In this document: one piece after another, positions 17,719 through 26,254 of the stretch
Layout of the letters: the number at the start of each line of letters is the position of its first letter
Numbering within the stretch: position 1 is the stretch's first letter
Source: Candidatus Poribacteria bacterium
GTDB taxonomy: Bacteria > Poribacteria > WGA-4E > WGA-3G
DNA length: 60,045 nucleotides
NCBI GenBank assembly: GCA_026710795.1
Contig: JAPOQK010000045.1
Coordinates: 1-60,045, forward strand
Direction of reading: 5' to 3'
Notes under the pieces: model-generated
What the model was told of the DNA's origin: nothing
The model's input: the letters and a program-made list of their open reading frames with translations, nothing else
Databases searched by the model: none
Program-made: the position numbers and the translations under genes

Positions 17719-19404
17719 ATGAAATCCATATTTTTACATAAAAATCACTCTAAATATACACTGTATTGGATTAACAAGCTTAAAATATACATTATTACGC
17801 TTTTATTGATTACATGTCAATTATCCGCACATGCAGCAAAGCCAACTGACTTTTTTCCAAAAGAAAGTATACTATACATACAAGCAAATGAACTAAATGA
17901 TGTATATTACGAAATTAGTATGTCTGAAAATTGGAAGAATACTGTTGATTTACTATTGAGTGATTCCAATACAGACGGAATAAGACAAGGTATGCAGTTG
18001 GTTGAGAACATTATCGGGACAGATCTTTCCGGAGTAATTGAAACTGTAGGATACCAGATTGGACTCGCAATGTGGCAGAGAGATGTTGACAATCCACATG
18101 GTGGTTTTGTTGTGCATTCCGGTGGGAATCTTGCTGAATTACAACGATTAACCAAAATACTAACAGGTTTTATGGGAATGTCTGGGGGTAGATTAAGTAT
18201 TGATGCAGGGGAATATAGGAAGGTTAAATATAACACACTTCAGATGCCAGATATCCTTTTTACTTATGGATTTGTCAGGGATTTTCTGGTCGTTGGAATC
18301 GGTGAGAACAGTTTTCAAAATATGATTGATACCTACCGAAAGAAATCCGAATCTATCAAGAAGAATGAATCCTTTGTAGAAACAATAGATAAATTAGGTT
18401 CTGACCAAATCAACTTGTATGTTGACTTGCGGCGGGTTATTCCATTTATAGAAGAAATGGATGCAGAAGCACGGATACAACTTGAAGCATTTTCAAAAAT
18501 GGGATTTGGACTTAATCTATTGGAAAAAGGTCCTCTTCTTCAGCTTTATACAAAATTTGATCCGAATATTCCTGAAAGTTATATTAGTCGCTTCCTAAAA
18601 GAGGGACAGGAACTCAAGTCACTTAAAGGAATGTCTGGAGATGAAGATTTGTTTATTGCTGCTGCTCCGGGCATATTAGAGGCAATATGGGAACTGGTAC
18701 AAGATGCAATTCAAAATAATGAGTCTGATGACGCTTATGCATTTATAACTTACCTTGAAGGTATAATGAATCTAAATTTTGAGGATGATTTTATCAAAGG
18801 TCTTACTGGTGAAATCGCATTGACTGTGGATGATTTACCGAGGTTTAATCCCGAGGCTGTTGAAAGTCTGGATATTGATTTTGAAAATACCTTACAAATA
18901 GATGCAAACAACGTTCATACTCAAGGAGGTATAATTTTTAATTCAGCAAACCCATCAAAATGGGATAAGGTTGAGAACAGTGTATCAAACCTACAGAACA
19001 CCTCCGTTTCTACAACAGATTATAAAGGCACAGATGTGTCTGTGTTCGCCTCAAATATTTATTATGCTGAAAAGAATGGATTATCTCTTTTAAGTTTTTC
19101 TGAAAACCAGATGTATGCAATGGTAGATGGACTGGAAAACAAAAAGAAAATTTCATATTTAAAACAAGTACCTAAAAAACCATTGGCGTTCTTTAAAATT
19201 AATATAATGAAGTGGATCGAATTGGTTGATGATTCATTGATGATTGATAATGAAGAAGAAATAGACGACATAGCACTACTTCTCGCTTGGATTACAGTCA
19301 AAGATAATGAGGCTATGTTAGAAATCGCCTTCCCAGATAAAGAGTCACCAATTGAATTGTTTATTAAACTTCTCCCTTATATTGCTACTGGAATCTCAGG
19401 GTAG
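17719..19404 (+). CDS. secreted DUF3352-like protein of unknown function
   Basis: 561 aa. A signal peptide with a hydrophobic core IYIITLLLITCQLSAHAA precedes the mature start KPTDFFPKESILYIQANELNDVYYEI, the pattern I associate with DUF3352 proteins. The rest is a soluble extracytoplasmic protein with repeated strand-helix segments and acidic patches (for example LINDNEEEIDDIALL). No enzyme motif is seen. The ATG at 17719 is preferred over an upstream in-frame start at 17620 inside the symporter gene, because AAAAGGAG lies 8 nt before it and the signal peptide then begins normally. It follows the symporter by 16 bp. The family assignment is tentative. Confidence 0.78.
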   Translation: MKSIFLHKNHSKYTLYWINKLKIYIITLLLITCQLSAHAAKPTDFFPKESILYIQANELNDVYYEISMSENWKNTVDLLLSDSNTDGIRQGMQLVENIIGTDLSGVIETVGYQIGLAMWQRDVDNPHGGFVVHSGGNLAELQRLTKILTGFMGMSGGRLSIDAGEYRKVKYNTLQMPDILFTYGFVRDFLVVGIGENSFQNMIDTYRKKSESIKKNESFVETIDKLGSDQINLYVDLRRVIPFIEEMDAEARIQLEAFSKMGFGLNLLEKGPLLQLYTKFDPNIPESYISRFLKEGQELKSLKGMSGDEDLFIAAAPGILEAIWELVQDAIQNNESDDAYAFITYLEGIMNLNFEDDFIKGLTGEIALTVDDLPRFNPEAVESLDIDFENTLQIDANNVHTQGGIIFNSANPSKWDKVENSVSNLQNTSVSTTDYKGTDVSVFASNIYYAEKNGLSLLSFSENQMYAMVDGLENKKKISYLKQVPKKPLAFFKINIMKWIELVDDSLMIDNEEEIDDIALLLAWITVKDNEAMLEIAFPDKESPIELFIKLLPYIATGISG

Positions 19405-19429
19405 ATTGGCTAAGAGGAGGAATATATTA

Positions 19430-19699
19430 ATGTTGATTAAACTTAGGACTTTCTACCAAAATGCAGATTGGTTCAGACGCTTGGGTTTTTCTCTGAGTAT
19501 AATTATGGGAGTATATCTTACCACAGGAGCTTATACATATTTTTCAAAAAATTGGTCAAGTAGGTTAACCTTCATTTCAGGTCTGCTTTTCCTTCTAAGC
19601 GGTTTGTTTACATATCATTCACGGTCTATTACTGCGAATGTATTAGGTACAATCGTTTCTATTATCGCCGCTATCCTAACTTTTGTAGCCATATTTTGA
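19430..19699 (+). CDS. small hydrophobic membrane protein
   Basis: 89 aa from MLIKLRTFYQNADWF. It has two to three hydrophobic segments (SLSIIMGVYLTTGAY, LTFISGLLFLLSGLFTY, VLGTIVSIIAAILTFVAIF), so it is an integral membrane protein. No family is recognised. AGAGGAGG lies about 9 nt before the ATG, which is why this start was chosen over one inside the previous gene. It lies 25 bp after the DUF3352-like gene and is probably co-transcribed. Confidence 0.68.
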   Translation: MLIKLRTFYQNADWFRRLGFSLSIIMGVYLTTGAYTYFSKNWSSRLTFISGLLFLLSGLFTYHSRSITANVLGTIVSIIAAILTFVAIF

Positions 19700-19822
19700 T
19701 ATAAATGATATGGTTTTTATTATTCTTGCAATTTGACAAACTGCTGTTGTAATAAAGTTCAGAATATGCTTAAGTAATCAAATAATTGAAATGAAAATAG
19801 TAATTCTTATAGGAATATAATA

Positions 19823-20635
19823 ATGATTGAAGTATGTTTTTTTGCTGATGAAGTTTCCAGAGACGATTTTGAGGAAGCTATCAAACTTGGTGTTGAAGCC
19901 GGTGCGACTACTGTAGAAGTGCGTGGTGGTGTATGGGGTAAACACGTAACTGAAATTGACGATGATGACGTAAAACGCGCACAAGACGTGCTCAGCTCAT
20001 ACAATGTTAGTGTAGCAAGCATCGGTTCACCTTTTGGTAAATGTCCTATAGACAATCAACAAGAGTATGAACGACACTTACGACATTTTGATCGCATGGT
20101 TGAACTGGCACATGCGTTTGATACTCAAATCATTCGCGGATTTGCATTTTGGAATCCAAATCGACGACTCAAAGAGGCTGCCCGACCAGATATTAATGAC
20201 TATTTGGAACAGATTGCTGAAAAACTTGGTCCAGTAGTACCAATTGCAGAGGAAGCAAACGTAGTTCTTGCATTTGAGAATGAAGATGCCACTCTCGCAG
20301 GTAGTTGTGAAGAGACTCGAGCAGTCATTGATGCCCTTGGCAATAGTCCTGCGCTTGCTTCCTGCTGGGATGTAAATAACGGAATAAACTGTGATGAAAA
20401 GCCGTTGCCAGATGGATATTCGCATATAAAAGGACTTGTTCGTCATGTACATGTAAAACCGAATCGGCAGAAGAATCTTGATCCGATTAGAGATACAGAT
20501 TTACGCTATGAAGAGTTGTTAAGAACACTGTTAGACGACGGATTTACAGGTGCTGCAAGTATTGAACATTGGGGTAACCCAGAACAGATGTTAGATGGAA
20601 TCCGTCAACTTCGCGCAGTTGTTGACGCAATGTAA
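19823..20635 (+). CDS. sugar phosphate isomerase/epimerase-type TIM barrel protein
   Basis: 270 aa of the xylose-isomerase-like TIM-barrel superfamily (AP_endonuc_2 fold). Candidate metal ligands are Glu and His residues in VVLAFENEDATLAGS, SCWDVNNGIN, VRHVHVKPNRQ and AASIEHWGNPEQM. Members isomerise or epimerise keto sugars and cyclitols. An AGGAA site precedes the ATG. It begins the carbohydrate gene run, and a GDSL-type hydrolase starts 27 bp after its stop, so the two are likely co-transcribed. The substrate is not readable from sequence. Confidence 0.87.
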   Translation: MIEVCFFADEVSRDDFEEAIKLGVEAGATTVEVRGGVWGKHVTEIDDDDVKRAQDVLSSYNVSVASIGSPFGKCPIDNQQEYERHLRHFDRMVELAHAFDTQIIRGFAFWNPNRRLKEAARPDINDYLEQIAEKLGPVVPIAEEANVVLAFENEDATLAGSCEETRAVIDALGNSPALASCWDVNNGINCDEKPLPDGYSHIKGLVRHVHVKPNRQKNLDPIRDTDLRYEELLRTLLDDGFTGAASIEHWGNPEQMLDGIRQLRAVVDAM

Positions 20636-20662
20636 CCATTTCACTATAAGGAGAATATTGTA

Positions 20663-21652
20663 ATGCATTTGAAACCTGACGCAGCACATTTGAATTGGCA
20701 AGGTGTTGTGTCTATTGAAAAAACAGATGATTCCATAATGCCGTGGAGAACCCCACATGAGATGCATGTGCTGTTCCCCGAACCTTTGTTAGAAAGGTCT
20801 GCAATGCCAGCAGGTGTCCGCATCAGTTTTCGAAGTAACACTACACGTATATCGGGAAGTATTGTCGAACAACGCGAATCTGGGATGCTTGACCTATGTT
20901 GCGATGGAGAGTTCATTACATCTTATGATTTGAAAGGAACAAACAGTTTCGTATTTGAGAATCTGTCAAATAAGAATAAAGTAATTGAATTATGGCTTCC
21001 TCAATTCGGTAAATTTCAACTTCGTCATTTAGATATTGATGATGGTGCAACATTAGAACCACATATTGACAAACGTCCCAAGTGGATAACTTATGGAAGT
21101 TCTATCACACAGTGTCGTTCCGCCGCATCACCGACACAGACTTGGCCCGGGATTGTAGCACGGAATCAGGACTTCAATCTTACCTGTTTGGGTTATGGTG
21201 GACAGTGTCACCTTGATTCTATGGTAGCACGTATGATTCGGGACCTACCTGCAAATTATATCTCAATGTGTCTGGGAATAAACATACAAGGAGCAAACAG
21301 TTTAGGACCACGTGCATTTCGTCCTGCAATTATCGGGGCAGTCCAGATTATCCGCGAGAAACATACAGATATACCTATTGTCCTGATGTCCCCAATCTAT
21401 TGTCCGAACAGAGAAAAGAACCCAAACGCAGTTGGTTTCAGTTTACAGAAAATGCGTGAAGAAGTACAAGCAGCAGCAGAAGCACTTAAATCTTATGGTG
21501 ACGACAATATACACTATGTTAGCGGTTTAGATGTGTTTGGTTCTGACTTTGTAGACCTACTCCCAGATAGCTTACATCCAGATGCTGAGGGATATAGAGT
21601 GATGGGAAACAATTTTGTGAAAGTTGTTGCAAGTAAGTATTTTGTCGAGTGA
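20663..21652 (+). CDS. SGNH/GDSL-type hydrolase (SsfX3-like)
   Basis: 329 aa. An N-terminal beta-rich region (1 to about 140) leads into an SGNH hydrolase domain. The nucleophile serine is in WITYGSSITQCRS, the oxyanion Gly/Asn positions are LGYGGQC and CLGINIQGAN, and the Asp/His dyad is DSLHPDAEGY. This two-part layout resembles the SsfX3-like esterases that act on acylated glycans or small esters. No signal peptide is evident, so it is probably cytosolic. An AAGGAG site precedes the ATG. An oxidoreductase gene starts 31 bp downstream. Confidence 0.85.
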   Translation: MHLKPDAAHLNWQGVVSIEKTDDSIMPWRTPHEMHVLFPEPLLERSAMPAGVRISFRSNTTRISGSIVEQRESGMLDLCCDGEFITSYDLKGTNSFVFENLSNKNKVIELWLPQFGKFQLRHLDIDDGATLEPHIDKRPKWITYGSSITQCRSAASPTQTWPGIVARNQDFNLTCLGYGGQCHLDSMVARMIRDLPANYISMCLGINIQGANSLGPRAFRPAIIGAVQIIREKHTDIPIVLMSPIYCPNREKNPNAVGFSLQKMREEVQAAAEALKSYGDDNIHYVSGLDVFGSDFVDLLPDSLHPDAEGYRVMGNNFVKVVASKYFVE

Positions 21653-21683
21653 ACATAATAATTGAGAGTATGGGAGAAGATCT

Positions 21684-22763
21684 ATGGAAACGTATCGTGC
21701 TGCAGTTATCGGTTGTAGTCGTATGGGAGCATTCATTGATAACGAAGTTCCAGATTATGAAGCGATAAAGTTACCATATTCTCACGCTGCTGGATTTTAT
21801 GATGAAGATCGTACCGAATTAATCGCATGTGTTGATCTTCGTCCAGAAGTAATGGAACAATTTGGTAACCAATATAATGTTCCAAAAGAGAAGCAATATA
21901 CCGATTATCGCGAGATGATTCAAAAAGAACAACCGGATATCGTAAGTGTTGCTACACAACCGGAGCATCGTGCAGAAATAGTTATACACGCTGCGGAACA
22001 CGGTGTAAAAGCAATTTATGCAGAAAAGGCGATGGCTTCTTCTATGGATGAAGCTGCAGCAATGGTGTCTGCAGTAGAAGAAAATAACGTTGCCTTTAAC
22101 CTTGGAACAAATCGTCGTTGGCACACAGGTTTTGATAAAATGAAACAGGTGATTGATAGCGGTGAAATTGGGAGACTCCGCACTCTAATCATCTATTCAA
22201 ACGGGACTCTATTTAATACTGCAAGCCATAACATTGATCTAATCTTACGTCTAAACAGCGATGTTCCTGCAAGCTGGGTTTCTGGTTATCTTCCGCAAGG
22301 TGATTCGGTTTTTAACGGGGATGTGTTGAAAGCTGATCCGTCGGGAGCAGGAACAATTTACTTTGAAAACGGTGTAACAGCGCATGCCCTGTTAACACCC
22401 CGCAGTAGCGAATGGGAAGCAATTTGTGATGGCGGAACCGTCACATGCTGGAATAACGGATGGCAATGGCACCTTCGTAAGAATCAAGATGTACCGGGAT
22501 GGAGAACATGTAAAGTAGCCGATACCTTTCCTTCTTTTGAACGAACAAGTAGCACAGCAAACCTCATAAAAGATCTTATCCATTCATTAGATACTGGACA
22601 ACCTACGCGCGGTGGTGTCCGATGTGCTTACGCAAGCACAGAACTTATTTTTGGTATAATTGAATCACATCTACAAAACGGTAAGCGAATTGAACTTCCA
22701 CTGAAAAACTCAATTATCCGTTTAAATAGAAATCCAACTGCAAGACAACCCCGGTTTAACTAA
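21684..22763 (+). CDS. Gfo/Idh/MocA family oxidoreductase
   Basis: 359 aa NAD(P)-dependent oxidoreductase for sugars or cyclitols. The N-terminal Rossmann motif is AVIGCSRMGAFID. The dinucleotide-domain block AIYAEKAMASSMDEAAAMV carries E-K (here E-K-A instead of the usual E-K-P), and NLGTNRRWHTGF is the next conserved strand. A C-terminal alpha/beta domain completes the fold. GGGAG lies before the ATG. It is the third gene of the sugar locus and is followed 88 bp later by the discoidin-type secreted protein. Confidence 0.88.
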   Translation: METYRAAVIGCSRMGAFIDNEVPDYEAIKLPYSHAAGFYDEDRTELIACVDLRPEVMEQFGNQYNVPKEKQYTDYREMIQKEQPDIVSVATQPEHRAEIVIHAAEHGVKAIYAEKAMASSMDEAAAMVSAVEENNVAFNLGTNRRWHTGFDKMKQVIDSGEIGRLRTLIIYSNGTLFNTASHNIDLILRLNSDVPASWVSGYLPQGDSVFNGDVLKADPSGAGTIYFENGVTAHALLTPRSSEWEAICDGGTVTCWNNGWQWHLRKNQDVPGWRTCKVADTFPSFERTSSTANLIKDLIHSLDTGQPTRGGVRCAYASTELIFGIIESHLQNGKRIELPLKNSIIRLNRNPTARQPRFN

Positions 22764-22851
22764 AGACAGTAAGAGTTCGCTCCACTTACCGGACATTAAC
22801 CTTTGTTGAAACTTCAAACAAATTACTTTGTATCAATTGGAGGAATTCACG

Positions 22852-23568
22852 ATGAGATTTACAGTCTTCTGTTTACTTACCATGGTAGTTCTGATGATTA
22901 CACCTTTAACATTTGCAGTTCATGACGAAGAAAAAGGACCAGATAAATTTGGAAGGTACGAATTCAAGGAACAGGACATTAAAGCAGCAACGGATGCTTG
23001 TGATGCTGGTGGGAAACCTGGTCCTGAATATGTACCCACAGTTCGCGATGAACAACCGAACTTGGCATTATTAATAGATGCTAAACCTGAAGCATCCTCT
23101 TTGTTAATAGGCTGGTGTCCACATCGGCACTGCACTGAATACCTGAACGACGGTTTTTACAATAACTGCCGTAGTTGGATTATAGATACAATTCCCGGAT
23201 GGGCACAAATTGATATAGGGACAGTGGCAAATGTTAACAAAATCTACTTCGGTAGTGACCATTCACAGGGATTTATTGACCGAATGACAGCAGATTTTGA
23301 TATTCTCGTTGCGACAACAAAAGCTGATGCCGATTCTAATGCAGGGACCTGGAAAAAGGTTTATACACATGAAGGTGGTCCCATCAGTAAAACTACTGAG
23401 ATAACCTTTGACGATGTGGAAGCACGCTGGTTGCGTATCCACATTCGTGCAAACAATGGTGCACGAATAGATGAGATAGAGATATATGGGGGTTCTGATC
23501 CGATGGCAGTTGAACCAAATGATAAACTAACAACAATCTGGGCTCAAATAAAAACAAACAAGTTCTAA
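22852..23568 (+). CDS. secreted discoidin (F5/8 type C)-like protein with TTWG-type tail
   Basis: 238 aa from MRFTVFCLLTMVV. The signal peptide ends near TFAVHDE. The body is a discoidin/F5/8C-like carbohydrate-binding jelly roll: NLALLIDAKPEASS, GWAQIDIGTVANVNKIYFGSDH, EITFDDVEARWLRIHIRANNG and RIDEIEIYGG. Four cysteines are spread over the mature part. The C-terminus VEPNDKLTTIWAQIK is a variant of the shared tail. The start was placed at the second methionine because GGAGG lies 9-10 nt upstream and the signal peptide begins there; the upstream TTG is less likely. Secreted glycan binding beside catabolic enzymes suggests a role in capture, which is inference. Confidence 0.82.
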   Translation: MRFTVFCLLTMVVLMITPLTFAVHDEEKGPDKFGRYEFKEQDIKAATDACDAGGKPGPEYVPTVRDEQPNLALLIDAKPEASSLLIGWCPHRHCTEYLNDGFYNNCRSWIIDTIPGWAQIDIGTVANVNKIYFGSDHSQGFIDRMTADFDILVATTKADADSNAGTWKKVYTHEGGPISKTTEITFDDVEARWLRIHIRANNGARIDEIEIYGGSDPMAVEPNDKLTTIWAQIKTNKF

Positions 23569-23587
23569 CATTATGAGAGGAATAAAA

Positions 23588-24298
23588 ATGCGATATGCAA
23601 TGTTTTTGATATTAATTCTGTGTGTAAGCACAGTTTCCGCTGAAATACTGTTTCAAGATGACTTTGAAAGCGGTAAAGTTGACAACAAAAATTGGGCACC
23701 GCTCGGTACCTGGGCAATTGAGGATAGTGATGATGAGCACGATGTTCTTGGTAAAAAAGTGCTTGCTGTACAAGGAAGTGAAATCGGTCTAAGCGTTGAT
23801 AATTTTCCTGAAGAATTTGACTATTACGCTGATTTTAGAACTGTGGCTGCTGGTCTGACGGGCTTTGTCTTTCATGCACAAGACGGAAATAATGTCTATA
23901 TGCACCAGGTTTCAACAGCAGGATCTGGACATACACCACAACACATCCGATGGCACAGAAAAGTTGGTGGTGGGTATTCAGTAGACGCATTACCCTTCGC
24001 CGACAAGGTAAATCGCGACCAAAATGTATGGTATCGTGTCAAGTTTGAGGTACGTAAGAACTATAATTTTAAAGCCTATCTGGGTGATGTCGGAGTCGAA
24101 GACGATGGTCTTACCCTTGTTAGTGAATGGACAGATGCACAAAAATCTTTTGAGAAAGGTAAAATTGGTATACGGATGAGTGGAGGAGAACGTGCTCAAT
24201 ACGATAACATTGTCATTTCCTCTGCTGGATTCGACATTTTTTCTGTAGAACCACATGGGAAACTTGCCCTAACCTGGGGAAACCTTAAACGTCAATAG
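23588..24298 (+). CDS. secreted concanavalin A-like (DUF1080/LamG-like) protein, paralog A
   Basis: 236 aa. A signal peptide (MRYAMFLILILCVSTVSA) leads to a beta-sandwich domain: EILFQDDFESGKVDNKNW, YYADFRTVAAGLTGFVFHAQDGNNVYMHQVSTAGSGHTPQHIRW, WYRVKFEVRKNYNFKAYLG and GKIGIRMSGGERAQYDNIVIS. The fold suggests a glycan-binding or hydrolase-like jelly roll. The tail SVEPHGKLALTWGNLKRQ ends the protein. GAGAGG precedes the ATG chosen, 15 nt inside a longer frame. It is a tandem paralog of the next gene, which is 236 aa as well. Confidence 0.82.
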   Translation: MRYAMFLILILCVSTVSAEILFQDDFESGKVDNKNWAPLGTWAIEDSDDEHDVLGKKVLAVQGSEIGLSVDNFPEEFDYYADFRTVAAGLTGFVFHAQDGNNVYMHQVSTAGSGHTPQHIRWHRKVGGGYSVDALPFADKVNRDQNVWYRVKFEVRKNYNFKAYLGDVGVEDDGLTLVSEWTDAQKSFEKGKIGIRMSGGERAQYDNIVISSAGFDIFSVEPHGKLALTWGNLKRQ

Positions 24299-24327
24299 AT
24301 CAATAAAAGATTTATTTATTGATCTAT
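24295..24327 (+). terminator. stem-loop overlapping the stop of paralog A
   Basis: Arms ATAGATCAATAAA (24295-24307) and its exact complement (24315-24327) with a 7-nt loop. It starts at the TAG stop codon. No clear T-run follows, so full termination is not certain, but a promoter for the next gene lies about 60 bp downstream. Confidence 0.5.
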
Positions 24328-24382
24328 CACATTGACATGTAAGTTTTGTTATCAATTTTGGTTTCATAATAAACGTAATGTA

Positions 24383-24391
24383 TGGTATAAT
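24383..24391 (+). promoter_or_regulatory. extended -10 promoter before paralog B
   Basis: TGGTATAAT at 24383-24391 fits an extended -10 (TGnTATAAT). No good -35 is seen at the matching distance, as often in extended -10 promoters. It would give a leader of about 110 nt for the gene at 24510. Confidence 0.4.
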
Positions 24392-24509
24392 TTTTCAATG
24401 ACAGTTGATCCAACTGTATAAATATAATAAAATAAACTGAATAGGGAAATACAAGAACTGGCAACTGAGCTATCTAAATTTTCCTATTTCCACAAGGAGA
24501 TGAAGTAAT

Positions 24510-25220
24510 ATGAGATACTTAATCTGTTTAATATTGATTTTGTGTGCTGGAATAGTTTCAGCTGAAATTCTGTTTCATGATGATTTTGAGAGTGGTGAGA
24601 TTGATACTGATAAATGGTCACCACAAGGTAGCTGGGTGATTGAAGATAATGCCGATGGACACGATGCTCTCGGTAATAGTGTGTTATTCATTCCAGGTGG
24701 TGAAGTAGGACTTAGTGTTGATGATTTTCCCGAAGAATACGATTATTACGCAGATTTCAAAGCAACACAGAATGGCTTAACTGGATTTGTTTTCCACGGA
24801 CAGGATGCTAACAACATTTACATGCATCAGGTTTCAACAGATGGTTCGGGACACACACCACAACACATCCGTTGGCATCGTAGAGTCAATGGTGGGTGGG
24901 CAGCAGAACCAGGCGCATTTGAAGATGGCGTTGATCGAGAAGCAAATGTGTGGTACCGATCAAAATTTGAGGTGCGGTCAGGTTCCAACTTTAAGGCTTA
25001 CATAGGACCCATAGGTGGTGATTCTGACGAATTATCTTTTGTAAGTGAATGGACAGATTCAGAGGGAGCCTTTTCAACTGGTAAAATCGGTTTTCGCATG
25101 AGCGGTGCTGAACACGCACAGTACGATAACATTACTGTCGTAACACCAGGAGGAAACCCAGCCCCAGTTGAACCAAAGGGCAAAATTGCCGTAACATGGG
25201 GTAACTTGAAACATAAGTAA
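24510..25220 (+). CDS. secreted concanavalin A-like protein, paralog B
   Basis: 236 aa, nearly collinear with paralog A: signal peptide MRYLICLILILCAGIVSA, then EILFHDDFESGEIDTDKW, YYADFKATQNGLTGFVFHGQDANNIYMHQVSTDGSGHTPQHIRW and SGAEHAQYDNITVV. Tail PVEPKGKIAVTWGNLKHK. The two proteins differ in charged surface loops (for example GGWAAEPGAFEDGVDRE here), so they may bind related but different ligands. GGAG precedes the ATG at normal distance. The stop TAA overlaps the start of the next gene by one base, so translation is coupled. Confidence 0.82.
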   Translation: MRYLICLILILCAGIVSAEILFHDDFESGEIDTDKWSPQGSWVIEDNADGHDALGNSVLFIPGGEVGLSVDDFPEEYDYYADFKATQNGLTGFVFHGQDANNIYMHQVSTDGSGHTPQHIRWHRRVNGGWAAEPGAFEDGVDREANVWYRSKFEVRSGSNFKAYIGPIGGDSDELSFVSEWTDSEGAFSTGKIGFRMSGAEHAQYDNITVVTPGGNPAPVEPKGKIAVTWGNLKHK

Positions 25221-26254
25221 TGCCAAAACAATCCTCTGCACAGAAAGGAAATTGTGGTAAGTCATTGTCTCTCGGCATCATCGGTGCTGGTAGGATGGGT
25301 AGACATCACCACAGTGCAATAACTAACTATGGGACGCGTATAGTTGCTGTTCATGATATTCGTGTTGAAGCAGCACGAGAACTTGCGTCACTTACTGATG
25401 CTGAAATTGCTACTGATGTGTTGAGTGATTTTTTTGATGTAGAGATGGACGGGGTGGTGATTACAACGCCACCCCCTGTTCGTATAGAGCCAATCAAGAT
25501 GGCATGTGAACGTGGCATCCCAATGATGGTTGAGAAACCTCCTGCACTCAATGTCACAGATGGACGTAAGTGTCTGGAATATATTCAGAATGCTGATGTC
25601 ATCGCAGCTGTCGGTTTCCAACTCAGATATCACCCACTCTATGAAAGACTTAGAACTTTAATTGCTAATCAGACTGTCCATTTGGTTAGAACAGTCTGTA
25701 CTATTAACTACTACCTCACATTTCAAATGCCTACATGGTTCTTACAGTCAGAGATTAGTGGCGGTCCATTAGCAGAACAGGCTGTGCATGTGTTGGATTG
25801 TGCACGGTATGTTATGGGAAACCCGAAACCCTTACAAGCACATGCATTGACTATAAAAAATATGGCACTGGAACGGACAGAGTTTGATGCAGAAAATGCT
25901 ATACAGATGACTTACGAATTAGACAATGGAGTGTTCGGTACGCATCTGAATCATTGTGGAACTGAGGAGTTTTGTTTTGATGTTGAGGTAGTCGGTCCGC
26001 ATTTACGGCTACAGGCAAATATGGCTGATAATTCCATTCAGGGATATCTCAATGGTGAAAAGATAAATGAAACTGCTAAATCTCAAAACAGTATAGGTTT
26101 AGACAAAACAGGAGCGTGGTTGAGAGCAATTGAAACTGGAGACAGAACACTCGTTCGTTCTCCATTTGTTGATGCACTTGAAACACTTACTTTAATTGAT
26201 GCTGCTATAAAAAGTCGCCATACTGGTAGATTTATTAAAGTGGAGGAATTATGA
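25220..26254 (+). CDS. Gfo/Idh/MocA family oxidoreductase (second copy)
   Basis: 344 aa. Rossmann fold: LGIIGAGRMGRHHHSAI near the start, MDGVVITTPPPVRIEPI, then MMVEKPPALNVTDG with the EKP catalytic lysine motif and the strand VGFQLRYHPLY. The ATG uses the last base of the upstream stop (TAATG), and the stop TGA overlaps the ATG of the following UGA-containing gene (ATGA), so three genes are translationally coupled. It is in the same operon as the secreted paralog B and probably acts on a sugar or cyclitol released by the locus. The substrate is unknown. Confidence 0.88.
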   Translation: MPKQSSAQKGNCGKSLSLGIIGAGRMGRHHHSAITNYGTRIVAVHDIRVEAARELASLTDAEIATDVLSDFFDVEMDGVVITTPPPVRIEPIKMACERGIPMMVEKPPALNVTDGRKCLEYIQNADVIAAVGFQLRYHPLYERLRTLIANQTVHLVRTVCTINYYLTFQMPTWFLQSEISGGPLAEQAVHVLDCARYVMGNPKPLQAHALTIKNMALERTEFDAENAIQMTYELDNGVFGTHLNHCGTEEFCFDVEVVGPHLRLQANMADNSIQGYLNGEKINETAKSQNSIGLDKTGAWLRAIETGDRTLVRSPFVDALETLTLIDAAIKSRHTGRFIKVEEL

